Shown here: one piece after another, positions 28,313-42,075 of the stretch
Layout: each line of letters begins with the position of its first letter
Position numbering within the stretch: the stretch's first letter is position 1
Assembly (NCBI GenBank): GCA_944548615.1
Contig: OX155967.1
Coordinates: 18,732,067 to 18,796,066 of the forward strand
Direction of reading: 5' to 3'
DNA from: Micropterix aruncella
Taxonomy: Eukaryota; Arthropoda; Insecta; Lepidoptera; Micropterigidae
DNA: 64,000 bases
Notes under the pieces: generated by a model
Database searches by the model: none
Seen by the model: only the letters and a program-made list of their open reading frames with translations
Told to the model about the DNA's origin: nothing
Position numbers and translations under genes: made by a program

Positions 28313-29689
28313 GGTTAAATTATTGGACTTTCATAATCAATTAGTATTTTATAATAAAACCATTCATTATCAATTGGTATTATTTTGACCGTCAATGCTA
28401 TTAGCACCACCTTCATTTCGCCGTTTCAGTCGTGTTGCCAAATCATACTATGGAGTTGAGCAATCTAATACCATATATAATCAACGTCGCAACCAACAAT
28501 CGCAAAGTCCTAAAATATGCAAAAATATAGATGTTTGACACTTTTGTCTTAAAATGACGCAACTTTTTCGCTCTCTTCTCTCAAACTATTAACTTCACCC
28601 GCCGGCATTAATTTTGATATGATATAATAACGGCCGCAGTAGATAGCCACGATTCTAATGTGAAATTATCGATAACGGCGTTATGTATAGTATGTTATTT
28701 TATCGTAACGACAACGGAGTTTTCGCAGATTCGCCTAGTAAGTAACCGGCTATAATAGCAGAGTGGCTGAAGGGTAATTAATTACGAATTTTATTGCCAT
28801 GGTAATATATTATAAGTTTTCGTTTTTACGAAATAGATGCGAATTTATGCGAAAAAAATGTTTTTTTTTTGTGTTTTTTTTTGCATAAAGATTTGAGGGG
28901 TGCTTTGGTGAGAAAACGTCGTATTTGCTTCCAAATAATTGTGGAAAAATGGATTTGGATCTAAATTCGATGATACAAACCACCTCTGAAAAACGATTCA
29001 CCCCTAGAATGTGTAACGTCCCTTCCGGGATGCAAAAGGTACGGCCGAGTTTTTACTTCACAAGTTTAGAGGTTAAACTCTCTCTGCACATGAGATTAAA
29101 TGCAACAAGTCAATCCTACTTTTAAATTTGGTCAGTTATTTTGCCCATCTGTTGCTGCCAGTACGACCATCTTTAATCAAAATACATTACTTGAAATCTT
29201 CTCAAAAAATCATTTCTTCAGAGCGCTTATTCAAAATAAGTTCATCGATAACACTTTCATCGCCTAATGCTTTAATCAATAAACAGGAATGATGATCCCA
29301 ATGATAAAGACATAATGCAGGCTACTAAATGCTGCTTTTTAAACTTTGCTGAAGCAGCGTTACGAAGCATTTGGAGTCAAACTAACAGCTAGTCAAACTA
29401 GACGCAGAACGATTCTTTAGTATTTATAATGTCGACGTTACGGACAGAAGAACGTCTCTAAAACAGTTAAATGTTGAAATTACAACAATGCTAGCTTTTA
29501 ATTAACGTAAATCTAAATGTAAAGTGTATAAAATGCTGTTTTATTTTATATATGTAATATATGCGAATTTTAGCGAAATTTCGAGAATTCACATTTTTTT
29601 GCGAAATTTCTGTTTTTATTTGCGAAAATTCCGTAAGTACCACTAATTATAAGCAAATAGTAAAGTTGCCGGTGGTGTTTCTATCAAGG
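28313..29689. other. No gene; possible hAT transposase scrap
   Basis: Mostly AT-rich. Around 29200-29270 the plus strand encodes SSERLFKISSSITLSSPNAL, faintly like the hAT dimerisation motif but with stops around it. 28380-28460 belongs to a diverged dispersed repeat also present near 60770-60850 and at the window end (TCAATGCTAT, GCGCCACC). Confidence 0.35.
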
Positions 29690-29835
29690 ACCGCCGTTGT
29701 TCAGTGTATACTGAAGTTCAGTCTACCCTAGACAACGGCGGTTTTAACATCGCCGAAACGTCGGGTGTTCAAAACTTGAAACGTGAAAAACTTCACGCGG
29801 TAACTTCATGTTTATCTGAATAAATACACAAATGT
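29690..29835 (+). pseudogene. Penelope-like element 3' end fragment
   Basis: CAGTCTACCCTAGACAACGG, GCCGAAACGTCGGGTG and CTTCACGCGGTAA match the 3' end of the Penelope-like fragment at 55420-55480 (CAGTCTACCCTGGACAACGG, ACCGAAACCTCGGGTG). No other coding part of the element is attached. Confidence 0.6.
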
Positions 29836-31165
29836 TTCTTTTTATAAAGGACTAAATAATTATTAAAAAAAACAGTAATTTAACTAATGATAACAATAAA
29901 AACAGTGAATTATTAGTGTCATAGACCAGTGTAATTGTATTGTAGACCAGTGTAATTATAAATACAAATCTTCTGTAATAGTTATAAAAGTTCGAGTTTT
30001 TATCGAAACGTTACTTTTGCGGTAGATTTTCGCTTAGACAAAATCTTCCATAGTAATTTCAACATTGATAATTTTATAATAATTGGTTTCTATACTTATA
30101 CACGACAAATGAATACACTATCTTGGTAGGGTCTATTTATCTCTTATCTCTTATTATCTCTTAAGGTTCCCTTCCGAGTTGAAGCGACTAAACATTTAGG
30201 TATTTTTGCAATGCCACGCACCCGCGCGCTTTCGATCAATACATAAAGATGTATAGGTATACCGCGGCGACAAGGGAATACGTCCCACCGTTGGCAGTGG
30301 AGAATTACGAATGATGATTTCGGCTTCGCGCGTTTTCTGATATAGTCGATTTGGCTTTTCAATTATAATATAATAAATTATCAAATTAATAGTTTTTTAT
30401 AGAGTAAAAATTAGAGTACAATAACAAAATAACTTAAGATCACTGTGTTATTTCTCACAGTGATCTCAAAAGTATCTTTAATGAATAGAAAAAAAAATTA
30501 TGTTTGGCCATAACATTTCTGGCAATTACGTAATTTCAAAAAAAAAAATCCTATATTTTTTGTATGGAAGTTCCAAAGACTGTCTTGGTACTATGCAAAT
30601 AGAGCATACACTGGTGTAAATAGTATTTTTTAATATTGAGAATCATCTCTAGGCTTTTCAAAAACTGAAGACACATCTCGCTCCTTTTTCATTTTTTTGG
30701 AAAACAGTAACAGAATAAAGATAATTTTCAATTAATATGAAAATAATTTACCAATTTCGTTTTTGGCGAAATGATAGCTTAAAGACCGGGGTTTTAAAAT
30801 CCGGTATAATTGTATTAAAATTCTTTTTCGTGCTCTCACAACCAAGCCACAAAATTATGCTTCATATAGCTTTTGGCCGCCACGGCCTCTTAATATGTCT
30901 ATCTGTCTAATATGTCTATCTTCGCTAATGTTATATTTTTTCGCAAAGAATTAATGATTGCGTTAAAAACTAGTTTTAAAAATTGTGCCTGCTAAAAATT
31001 TCTTCTTGGTACGTTTTGTAACAATTTATTTTTACTGTTTATGCTCCGAGAGAAGTAAGTACATAAAACTATTAGGAATGTATTTTCGAAAAAAAAATTT
31101 TTTAGAAAAATGAAGGTTGAAATGACATAAGACTTATGAAATCGCGGTTGTTTGACTTTCGCGGT
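29836..31165. other. No gene recognised
   Basis: AT-rich intronic sequence with a small inverted repeat AGATCACTGTG/CACAGTGATCT near 30438-30466. No frame or terminus of note. Confidence 0.4.
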
Positions 31166-31169
31166 TGTT

Positions 31170-31766
31170 TGACATTATAAATAGGATAGAAACGAATTTA
31201 CCACGTGAAATTTTTAGCACCCGTCATTTCGGTAACGTTGCAGCCGCCGTTTTCAAGGGTAGACTGAACGAGCTGTCAATCCGTTGTTCTGCGGGTAGGC
31301 CGCATACCGCTGCCGCCACTGCGTATAGGTTATAACGGTGGTTGGGGAACGGACTCGGAGCGCGAATTTCAAAAATCTGTATTGCACTCAACACTCACTG
31401 TATCCTGTCTTACGTCTTTGCGTTTGGGGTTCGGCGGTGGGAGCATTTTAAGAAGAGGGTTCCATGTAGAAGAGGGTTGTAACCGTCGTCTATATTGAAG
31501 TTCGGGGCTCTTCTTATTTCAATGGCTTCCCGGATCATGCGAGGAAAGTAGAATTGTTCCTTGGATAGCACAATGGGATTTTGAAACTGAACCCAGTGGT
31601 TACTTCCGCTATCCAATATATGTTCGCAGATCGCCGATTTTTCTCGATACGCCGATTTGTCGGTGCTACGAATTTCACGCGGTAAATTCGTTTCTATCCT
31701 ATTTATAATGAAATCAGACTTGATATTTAGGAAATAAATTTCGCCACTGACCTGGTGTTTCAACAT
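31170..31766 (-). pseudogene. Penelope-like element C-terminus (GIY-YIG region), flanked by inverted repeats
   Basis: The minus frame 31766-31410 includes SAICEHILDSGSNHW, KEQFYFPRMIREAIEI and APNFNIDDGYNPLL. This is the 'AVAEH...RxxREAIEIxK.xNFNxDDG' signature at the C-terminal end of the GIY-YIG endonuclease of Penelope-like elements. The GIY-YIG core and the reverse transcriptase are missing. A second reading frame covers the tail down to about 31225. ACATTATAAATAGGATAGAA at 31170-31190 recurs inverted at about 31690-31711, so the fragment is bounded by short inverted repeats, as reported for some Penelope copies. Confidence 0.8.
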
Positions 31767-31799
31767 CGAAACACCAGGTCACCTTAAGAAAGTCCAATT

Positions 31800-32570
31800 A
31801 TCCGAACCGACAACCCAAGATCGTTTGACGTGGCGCAGAAAAGTAAGGAGACTTGACCCAAAATAATAAGAATATAGAAGAGGACGAAGAAGAAGAAGAA
31901 GAAACCATGTTTGAGAAATTATAAATTTTGAGAGATAGGTCCTCATTTGCTCTCAGTAGCCACACTGTTATCTGTATAGTCCTAGCTAAGACATCTGGCA
32001 ATACAAATGTGGTAATCATTTTTGACATAAACTAACGAGCCTTTCCTGGCACTCTTACAGCATAAATGCAAATAAAATTGTCGGACGTCATTTTGACATA
32101 CTTATTGCTTTCAACTTGCGACGTAGCGCAGTCAACGATGAAGAGTCTGTTCCGCCGCCGGAAGGTGAATAATTCTGGGTGTTACTTTACGATTATTCAA
32201 GTGTTGGAACATTTGGACGTCATTGCATGTAACGCAATTAAAATTGACTTACCTAAACGATTGTAGTCATATACAAATGACAATAGTCATATACAAATGA
32301 CATACAATTTTAAAAAATCTTTTTTGGAGTTTATTGCAGTTTTTATTTGCCTATTGTATATTTAATGACAATCGCACTGTGAACTTCAGTCGCGCGTCGG
32401 TGCTGACACGCACATTTTTACTTTTCTGTCAAGAAAAGTATTGTAGACGCACTTCTGTGTGTCTGCCTGTGTGTATTCTCCGACGACAGCGCCGACACGC
32501 TTAATCCGATTGAGCTGAAATTTGGCACGCACGCATCATTTGGTTGTTGTTGTTGAAATCCATCCACTCA
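31800..32570. other. No gene recognised
   Basis: A GAAGAA microsatellite lies at 31883-31903. 32440-32530 (GTCTGCCTGTGTG, GACACGCTTAATCCGATTGA) resembles transposon boilerplate but could not be classified. Confidence 0.35.
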
Positions 32571-32860
32571 GGGTTGGCTCCCGACGAGGAAACTCCTCAA
32601 CAGTCAACAGCAGAGTCCCAAAATTTTGTATACGCATTCATTTATGATAGCAACTTCCAAGTTTCACCATGAAATGGCTGATGTATCCTGGGTTGGCTCC
32701 CTACGAGGGAACTCCTCAACGGTCAACAGCAGAAACCCAAAATTTTGTATGTAATACGCATTCATTTATGATAGCAACTTTCAAGTTTCACCGTGACATG
32801 GCTGATGTACCCTGGGTTGGCTCCCGGCGAGGGAACTTCTTAACAGTCAACAGCAGACAC
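32571..32860 (+). repeat. Three-copy minisatellite, about 120-bp unit
   Basis: Unit starts (GGGTTGGCTCCC) fall at 32571, 32690 and 32814. Units share GAGGGAACTCCTCAACxGTCAA-type sequence, AAAATTTTGTAT and CATTTATGATAGCAACTT, and differ at several sites. The third is truncated and runs into an AAAAGTCGAA-rich stretch (32860-32925). Confidence 0.9.
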
Positions 32861-32925
32861 AAAATTCGAAAAGTCGAAAAAGTCAAGTCGGAAAAGTCTG
32901 AAAATTCGGAAAAGTCGAAATAGTC

Positions 32926-33719
32926 GCGGTCGAAGTCGATTTCGATCTTCGAGGGTTATAGGGTGGCGCTAGGTTAGGGGTAGGGGGGTAGTGGTAAGAT
33001 TTATGATATTAATATTCAGGTGTATTACGTTCCTGGCTACTTGACGGGAAAGTCTTGGGGTGACACAACCGTTTTTTTTTAATTTATTTGATTTTAATTA
33101 TTTTTATTTAATTTAATTTAAATGTGTTGTCTTGTACCAATAATAGGTGTGTCCTGAAAACCAGGATAAGAGATATCCCGAGGATATTGCAGCGTTTGTA
33201 GTTTTATTATATAGTCTTTGTCTATTTTCAATTTCAACTTTATATTTTGTGATTTTTGTCTATTTTTTGTATCGAAAGCTGCAAATATATTACTATTATT
33301 ATTATTATCCATATCCAAAGTGGCAAGTTCGAAAACCTTTACAGGTAAGAACTTAATATATTCCTATAGATCGAAAGATATAATCAGCAATTGTCTGGAA
33401 ATCGTCATGTTTTTTCCAACCAGGAAGTCGATGTAAGCCAGCCAAGCTGACAAAATGAAAATAAAGTCGAGTACTCACACAGTTGCTGAGTTGGCGACAC
33501 TGATCGCACTCAATCCGCGCTAATCTCGCGCCATTGAAACGCCATAACTCCATTGTCTAAGGCCGTGCTCATAGACTAGAATTTGCGTGCCAGAAAGCCA
33601 CAAATACTTCCCGGATAAAAAAAACAATGCGTTGATTGTGTATTGTTCGAGGTCTGGGATTAATAATAATGATTAATAATATTACATAATAATGGGAATA
33701 AATGCTTCACGTTTAAAAC
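32926..33719. other. Intronic; short possible exon within
   Basis: Contains a TTTAATT-rich stretch, an (ATT)n run at 33288-33307 and the candidate exon at 33479-33553. Nothing else recognised. Confidence 0.35.
33479..33553 (-). CDS. Possible alternative first exon in the rhophilin intron
   Basis: On the minus strand an ATG at 33553 opens 25 codons (MELWRFNGARLARIECDQC...) that end exactly at a consensus donor GTGAGT in phase 0. That is the phase needed to splice to the exon at 13149. If used, it would give a protein lacking the first HR1 helix. No promoter, transcript or homology supports it, and a GTGAGT after a short open frame can arise by chance. Confidence 0.15.
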
Positions 33720-34115
33720 GAGATAGGCTGGATGTATTTTACTTGCGGACGGAGAAGTAGGTGTAATTAGCCATCTTCATACTGCAGAAGTAGAGGGGAA
33801 GCTGGAAGGGAAGCTAGCGGGCCCTGTTAAAGTTAGCAACGAAGATCCATTGAGATAGGCTGGATGTTTTTGACTTGCAGACGGAGAAGTAGGTGTAATT
33901 AGACATCTTCATACTGCAGAAGTAGAGAGAGAGCTAGAAGGGAAGCTAGCGGGCCCTGTTGAAGTTAGCCACGAAGACCCATTGAGATAGGCTGGATGTA
34001 TTTGACTTGCAGACGGAGAAGTAGGTGTAATTAGACATCTTCATACTGCAGAAGTAGAAAGGGAGCTAGAAGAGAAGATAGCGGGCCCTGTTGAAGTTGG
34101 CCTCGAAGACCCATT
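33720..34115 (+). repeat. Three-copy 132-bp tandem repeat fused to GC-rich repeat head
   Basis: Units begin GAGATAGGCTGGATG at 33720, 33852 and 33984. Each ends with GGGCCCTGTT...GTTAG...GAAGA.CCATT, the first 35 bp or so of subfamily A. The last unit continues directly into the A repeat at 34090-34215, which marks GGGCCCTGTT as that family's 5' edge or a hotspot next to it. Confidence 0.9.
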
Positions 34116-34215
34116 TGTTCAGGGTCGGTCACACTCACGGGTCAACACCGATCCGGCGGCCTCCACGAATTAAGTGCGAGCCCGGGTAGGACTCTGGACT
34201 AAGGGTTAGTTTCTC
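34090..34215 (+). repeat. GC-rich dispersed repeat, subfamily A, head only
   Basis: GGGCCCTGTTGAAGTTGGCC through CGGGTCAACACCGATCCGGC to GGTAGGACTCTGG, then lost in a C-rich run at 34206-34230. Confidence 0.75.
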
Positions 34216-34430
34216 CCCCCCCCCCTCCCCCCCACGGACCGGGCGGACCGGACGGACCGACGAAAAACGCAAATCGAGAATATCAATCGCAAACGTTTAA
34301 TCGTCAATCGTGACTAACGATTGAAACTAATCAATCGTTAGTCGCCAATTGACGATTAACCAAATCAATCGTTAGTCGTCAATCGCGATTAACGTATTCA
34401 ATCGTCAATCGTTAGTCGACTAAATTTTGC
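34206..34430. repeat. Poly-C run and degenerate AATCGTTAGTCG repeats
   Basis: Poly-C (34206-34230) and GGACCGGGCGGACCGGACGG precede about 165 bp built from CAATCGTTAGTCG / CGACTAACGATTG modules in both orientations (34258-34425), so many small hairpins are possible. This lies about 110 bp downstream of the rhophilin exon donor, inside the intron. Confidence 0.8.
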
Positions 34431-34543
34431 CCAACAGTGCTATCAACCTACCTAAATTGTATAATATTATATTATAAACCGATCGCTGATGAACCGACCG
34501 GAATAAAAATTCATTTGTAAAACAGAATGAAGATCTGGCATAC

Positions 34544-34660
34544 CTTGAAGAGATTTTCAGCGCCAGCCCTGAGTCTGAGCTCCTTGTTGATCTCCTGGTT
34601 GAGCTGGCAACGCCGGTTCTGAAGTCGACCTCGGCACGTTGCCACTCGGGGGTCCGAACC
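34544..34660 (-). CDS. Rhp: Rhophilin, internal coding exon (first half of HR1 domain)
   Basis: The 117-bp exon encodes 39 residues starting GSDPRVATCRGRLQNRR and ending with the AGAENLFK motif typical of HR1 domains (rhophilin, PKN, rhotekin). On the minus strand the acceptor is gttgttgcag and the donor is GTATGC. Its length is a multiple of three with phase 0 at both ends, and it joins in frame to the exon at 13149-13276. HR1 forms an antiparallel coiled coil that binds Rho, so the protein acts in cytoplasmic Rho signalling and actin control. The exon with the start codon should lie at higher coordinates; none was recognised up to 64000. The reading frame lies between two TE-rich introns, and the exon itself shows no frameshift or stop. 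Confidence 0.88.
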
Positions 34661-34869
34661 CTGCAACAACATTAACACGCATATTTATAGTGAAGTCAGA
34701 ATGATGAAATTGTAAGACTGTGTTCACAGTTTTACTTTCCCGGCCCACCAACCGACGAGGAGGGAAAGTATTGTAAACGCGTTAAAAGAATCACGATGAA
34801 GACGGAAATATCTATTTTGAGCCCCCGTGATCCAGATTAAAGTATGTCTGCTGTGCCTGTTTGTGTGTG

Positions 34870-35035
34870 CGTATTGTAAGAAGGTCGTTGGATGAAATTA
34901 GAACAAGAAATGTTTATTTCAGATATATTGAAGCTATCCTAAGTTATGATATTGCAATCTGGGGAAATTGATTTGCTTGTGGGAACCCATATTTATACTC
35001 CAAAAGAGAGCAGTGTGAATAATTTTTATTCAAAT
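34870..35035 (+). pseudogene. Non-LTR retrotransposon RT C-terminal scrap
   Basis: The plus strand encodes EAILSYDIAIWGN, then a stop, then NPYLYSKREQ. This is the 'L.YGI..WG......I..LQKRAVR' stretch at the end of insect LINE reverse transcriptases. Remnant only. A (CAAATT)n-like run follows at 35027-35060. Confidence 0.5.
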
Positions 35036-35060
35036 TCAAATTTCAAATTCAAATTCAAAA

Positions 35061-35767
35061 TCATCTCGAAATTAAAATTGAAATTTAACTTAGAAAATTG
35101 AAATTTGGTACACATATGCCTTGTTTAGGCGAAATCACATTGTAAAATTCTGGTTGACATATCTTATATAGAAGCTACACTAATAATATTTGAATTTCGT
35201 CATACATTTTATTCAAATAGTAACGCTATCTGTTGGCCCTTGGCCCTTTTTTTCATTTTAGCCAACATCCTTCGAAAAGATGCAAACAAATGACTGTTAT
35301 TTGGTTCCAAAGAGTTTGTAGCTTATTATCACTTTTTGAAAGCCTCGCGCAAGTGCTAGAAATAAAAAAGTCCGTTGTAAGATCAAGCTGCGAGATCTTC
35401 TTTCCAACCTTGTTTCGAATGCAGATCACAAACGCCCAAGAGAAATTTCTGTAGTATTCGTTTGTTGGAGTGTCGTTTAGTCAGTGCCGCTACCGATAAT
35501 CGATGGCTAGCCTGACACGTGGATCGGATACGTAGGAATAGCGGCGTTTTCGCAAGCATGCGTACTTCGTGCTGTCAATACTAATTGTTCTGTGTCGTGC
35601 CAGATTAACTGCTCATGAGGAATGGCAATAACATTAATCAACACTTTCGTGTCTTCGACGCCGTCGCCTCGTACTCTCGAAAGTGAGATTGTAAACGAAA
35701 ATGGGCCAGGCATTAACAACAATGGAATACCAGGCAAGGATCAGCTTACCATTGGTTGTATATAGTA
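35061..35767. other. No gene recognised
   Basis: Frames at 35233-35454 (+) and 35507-35737 (-) have no recognisable domain or splice context. Confidence 0.4.
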
Positions 35768-36240
35768 CTAGTAGTATTACCCGGCATTGCCCGTGTTATA
35801 TCCGTTCTCATATATCTATGTATACCAATTTTCATGGCGATCAGTTGAACGGCATATAAGTTGATATTCTGCAGCACCATCTGTTGGCGAGTTCCAACAA
35901 AGTGAATAGCGCGAAAATATTATACGTGCTCAAATGTTCATGCTGATCAGTTGAACGGGTGATGTTCCGCATTGATGTTCCGCAGCGCCACCTGGTGGCA
36001 AAGTAAAATAAAGTGAATAGCGCGAAAATATTATGGGCGATCAAGTGTCTATGTGTATCAATTTTCATGGCGATCAGTTGAGCGGTATAGAAGTCGATGT
36101 GCTGCAGCGCCATCTGGTGGCGAGATACAATAAAATTAGTAGAGCGAAAATATTATGCCGATCGGTTGAGCGGTACAGAAGTTGATGTGCTGCAGCGCCA
36201 TCTAGTGGTAAGTTAGAACAAAGCAAATATAATAAACACC
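35768..36240 (-). mobile_element. Helitron-like end with internal degenerate tandem repeats
   Basis: On the minus strand the 3' end reads CACGGGCAATGCCGGG (hairpin GGCAATGCC) followed by TAATACTACTAG then T, matching a Helitron hairpin plus CTRR end. Inside are four diverged units with GCGATCAGTTGA, TGCTGCAGCGCCATCTGGTG and GCGAAAATATTATG, spaced 88-128 bp. No replication-initiator coding sequence was found, so it would be a non-autonomous copy. Confidence 0.6.
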
Positions 36241-36361
36241 TTCTCCATCAAAAAATACATGGTGGTTGGACCAATTTTAAAAATCCGAATAAGGCTTTCA
36301 GTCAGATTCACAGTTATGGTCAGTCGCCTTTCGTTTGCTTTGTTTGTTTGTTTCCACTCTT

Positions 36362-36655
36362 TAATATGAAATTTCACAATGGGCAGGTTTATTATCATAC
36401 GTCAATCTCTTACACTAACCCTACTATGAAGTGTTTAAATGCATATGGGCGTGTAACGTGTGTGTGTGAGGGTGTGTGTGTGTGTGTCTTGTTATTGCAT
36501 TTAATCGACAGAATCTAAACTGCAATTCCGTTAATTTTATTCAAACAGAAAATGGTGACCCAGCCGGGAATCGAACCCAAAACCTTGCAATGTTAGATCA
36601 GGCAACCTAGTCACTATCTACGTATGCCCGATTACTTAGAGTAAACTACCACGGC
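36362..36655 (-). mobile_element. tRNA-derived SINE, inverted copy
   Basis: On the minus strand the head has TAGATAGTGACTAGG (A-box-like) and GGTTCGATTCCCGGC (B box), followed by the ATTAACGGAATTGCA block, ACAC microsatellite and GTGAAATTTC tail of the SINE at 14722-14990. Flank duplication not recognised. Confidence 0.82.
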
Positions 36656-36979
36656 CTCTCATACTATCTATTGCGCAACCAGCTTTTCTTGATCCGATAC
36701 GGGCGTGAAATTAAGCGACGATCGATCCAGCAATCGATTTTCACGGTTAGAAAAAGTGTGGACGATCGAAACGTTTTAATGGCGTCACTATTACATCGTC
36801 TGAGAAGTTACTTCGACATACTTTTCGTTGGAATGTGTATAGTTCAGTTATGATAAAAACAGCAACATTGACCTCAGACATTCCAACTAAATACATGGTG
36901 ACATTATTGAGGAAAAGTACGGTTCGATGATTACCAGTTAAATTTCCTCAAAAAACCGCCAATGTCCTCTTTCATCATA

Positions 36980-37155
36980 TCGAAGTTCTCATACCGTTAT
37001 CGAGCGGTTTTGGTCATACCGCTCCCTCCTACCTAACCGAAAAATTCAATCACTTAGAAGGTCATGGTCTTCCACTCCGTTCCAGTCAGGATAGTAAAAT
37101 TGCGATTCCCACTCATGATTCTTCTTTTTACTTATTCCTTCACCGTTCATGAAGT
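36980..37155 (+). pseudogene. LINE RT C-terminus, left half (split by the palindromic array)
   Basis: HTAPSYLTEKFNHLEGHGLP then SSQDSKIAIPTHDSSFYLFL is read in one frame and matches the translation of 55965-56090. It breaks after TTCACCGTTCATG at about 37152. The next part of the same LINE resumes at about 40290. Confidence 0.75.
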
Positions 37156-37326
37156 AAGAAGTAAGAAGTAACAAGAATTTATTTTAAAAACCCGATCTGG
37201 GTATGGAAATTACATATCTAATGGTATTTCTACAAATAAAATTACATTTCCAATTACACAAAAAATTATAAAAAAATCTATAAAAAAAATAATATTGAAA
37301 AAAAGTTAGAAATTCAGAAATTCAAT

Positions 37327-40177
<2,851 letters not shown>

Positions 40178-40284
40178 GAAAAGTAATAAAATTTTCAAAA
40201 TATAAAATTCAGAAATTTAAATTACAATCATAAAATCAAACAAAAAATAATAATAATAATAAAATAATCTAGACTTTGACATAC

Positions 40285-40450
40285 AGCTAGAGTATGGAGC
40301 CAGCTTCCGTCAAATATCAGACACGTACCAATAGTTTCTTCTTTTCAAGTGTCTCTGAAAAAGCATGTCCCTAAATTTCTAGTTATCCTACGTCTCATCA
40401 CATCCTCTCCTATCCTTCGCTTCTTGCGAATATCCCAAATCCTAATTATA
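40285..40450 (+). pseudogene. LINE RT C-terminus, right half
   Basis: TATGGAGCCAGCTTCCGTCA, CAAGTGTCTCTGAAAAAGCA and CACATCCTCTCCTATCCTTC match 56108-56240 of the intact LINE 3' end (TATGGAACCAGCTCCCGTCA). The matching left half is at 36980-37155, 3.1 kb away. Confidence 0.75.
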
Positions 40451-41334
40451 TTTTTAAAAGATGGCATTTTTTTACTCCATTAATTTTTGTTACGTAATAA
40501 GAAACGTTTATTTAAAAAACGGTAATATTTTGTGGAGATATAATAGATTTTCGGTATAATAATTGAACACTTTGTAAAATTTGTTTCGCTAAATAATATT
40601 TCAAATTCTTCTCTTTGTGCTCGACCTACCGGGTTTATTCCTGACGGCCGCGAAGAAGAGGAATGAAAATTAAACTATCCTGTCAAATGATGACTGTCTT
40701 TTACGCCAACGCGTAACACGGCGATTTATATTGAAAACGAGTCTTTCTTCTTATTTGACAGCAAGGGGTCGGGGCACGTACCCTGTGATACTCGGGATGA
40801 CAACGATTCTAACAATACCACACACTTCTAAATGAATTCAAGCTTTTAGAAGTAATGGTGGAATAAAGAAACGGAAAATATACGTACATGTATCCTAAAT
40901 ACATAACCCTCCTTTTTTTGGGCAGTCTTGTAAAAATAAATATAATCAATGTTATTACGAATTATCTAAGAGAGTGTTACCGCGTATGGTATAATAATGG
41001 AAACAATCGGTCGTTTAGCTAATAAAGTTGAAATAACCGTAGATACAGTTAGAGCAGCAAAGCAACAGTTAACCAGCGCAGAGATGTGGAATGGACCATT
41101 ACGTTTATCCCTCTGTAAATCTCGTTGTTAATATTGAATCGTTGCATACTAAACTTGTATTATAACACCGCTAGACTAACTGATTTATTACTTGGATTTG
41201 TCTAGATTTTAAACATGTGAGTTTATGAGCGAAACACCCAGGAGGGGCTGGGAAGGGAGCAAGAGCTAATATGTCGTTTCAAAAGTGGCACGACAAAAGG
41301 TTTACATCCACCCCCGCTGCTTAGGAGACAACTA
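40451..41334. other. No gene recognised
   Basis: 40890-40960 (AACCCTCCTTTTTTTGGGCA, GTCTTGTAAAAA) recurs at about 60660-60700, an unnamed dispersed repeat. Otherwise nothing. Confidence 0.4.
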
Positions 41335-41870
41335 GGGTTGTCGACTACAGCGGGCGAGCCCGTCACCTCAGGAAGTTTTAACGATTGGTCGTTCTATCTC
41401 ACTGGAGTGAGCGCAGAGGACTTGGACAAAACAGTCCACCGTCAAGCTCCGTCACAAACCCGTAAGAGGCCAACGCCTTTACCGCGAGATTTACCATAGC
41501 GAGATAGCCATAGCAGGCTTACACTCACGCCCTTACTTCCGATTGCGACCAGATTAATCCAGTCTCTCGATTGGTTACGAGTTCGAGGTCGCTTGCGCGG
41601 TCCTCTCCCTTACGAAGCGGTGAAACGGTGTATACCGAATCTGTCGCGGACCACGGCATCCTTTGCCCGGCTGTTCACCCAGGATCGGGTAGCCGATGGT
41701 CGTTTCAAGAGCAGTCGCCGTAAGGTCCGCATCCACCCCCGCTCTATAGGAAACAGTACTGCTTCCAGACTCCCCCGACTGTTAGTCAGAGTGCGCAATC
41801 GATTGGCTTATGCCGCACGGTTCGCAGACCGTCCAGGAGCGTCCAGGCCCATTAACTCCCTTAGGAGTTA
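41335..41870 (-). repeat. GC-rich dispersed repeat, subfamily A
   Basis: Minus-orientation A copy from near the GGGCCC edge to CTACAGCGGGCGAGCCCGTC. Its inner edge carries a small palindrome CCCATTAACTCCCTTAGGAG/TTAATGGG (41848-41875). Confidence 0.78.
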
Positions 41871-41944
41871 ATGGGCCCGCTGCTTAGGAGACAGTAGGTT
41901 TTCATAGTCTGCACACTCCTTCAGTAATTAGTCAAACAGAATAA

Positions 41945-42075
41945 ACAAGCGATTGGCTGACGCCGCACGGTGCGCAAACCGTCCAGTAGCTCCGGAGGGC
42001 AAACCCCTAGGGGAAACCGATATACCAGCCGTGAAGCCTGAGACGCGAGAGTGCTTCCCGGGGTAGTCAGTCTCT
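41945..42075 (-). repeat. GC-rich dispersed repeat, subfamily B fragment
   Basis: GCGATTGGCTGACGCCGCAC through GCCTGAGACGCGAGAGT to CTTCCCGGGGTAG is the head third of B in minus orientation. Confidence 0.6.

Noticed and set aside
32571..34115. CRISPR-like arrays (regular repeats at 32571, 33720 and 35839)
   Set aside because: These are eukaryotic minisatellites with units above 85 bp and no unique spacers. The genome is eukaryotic.
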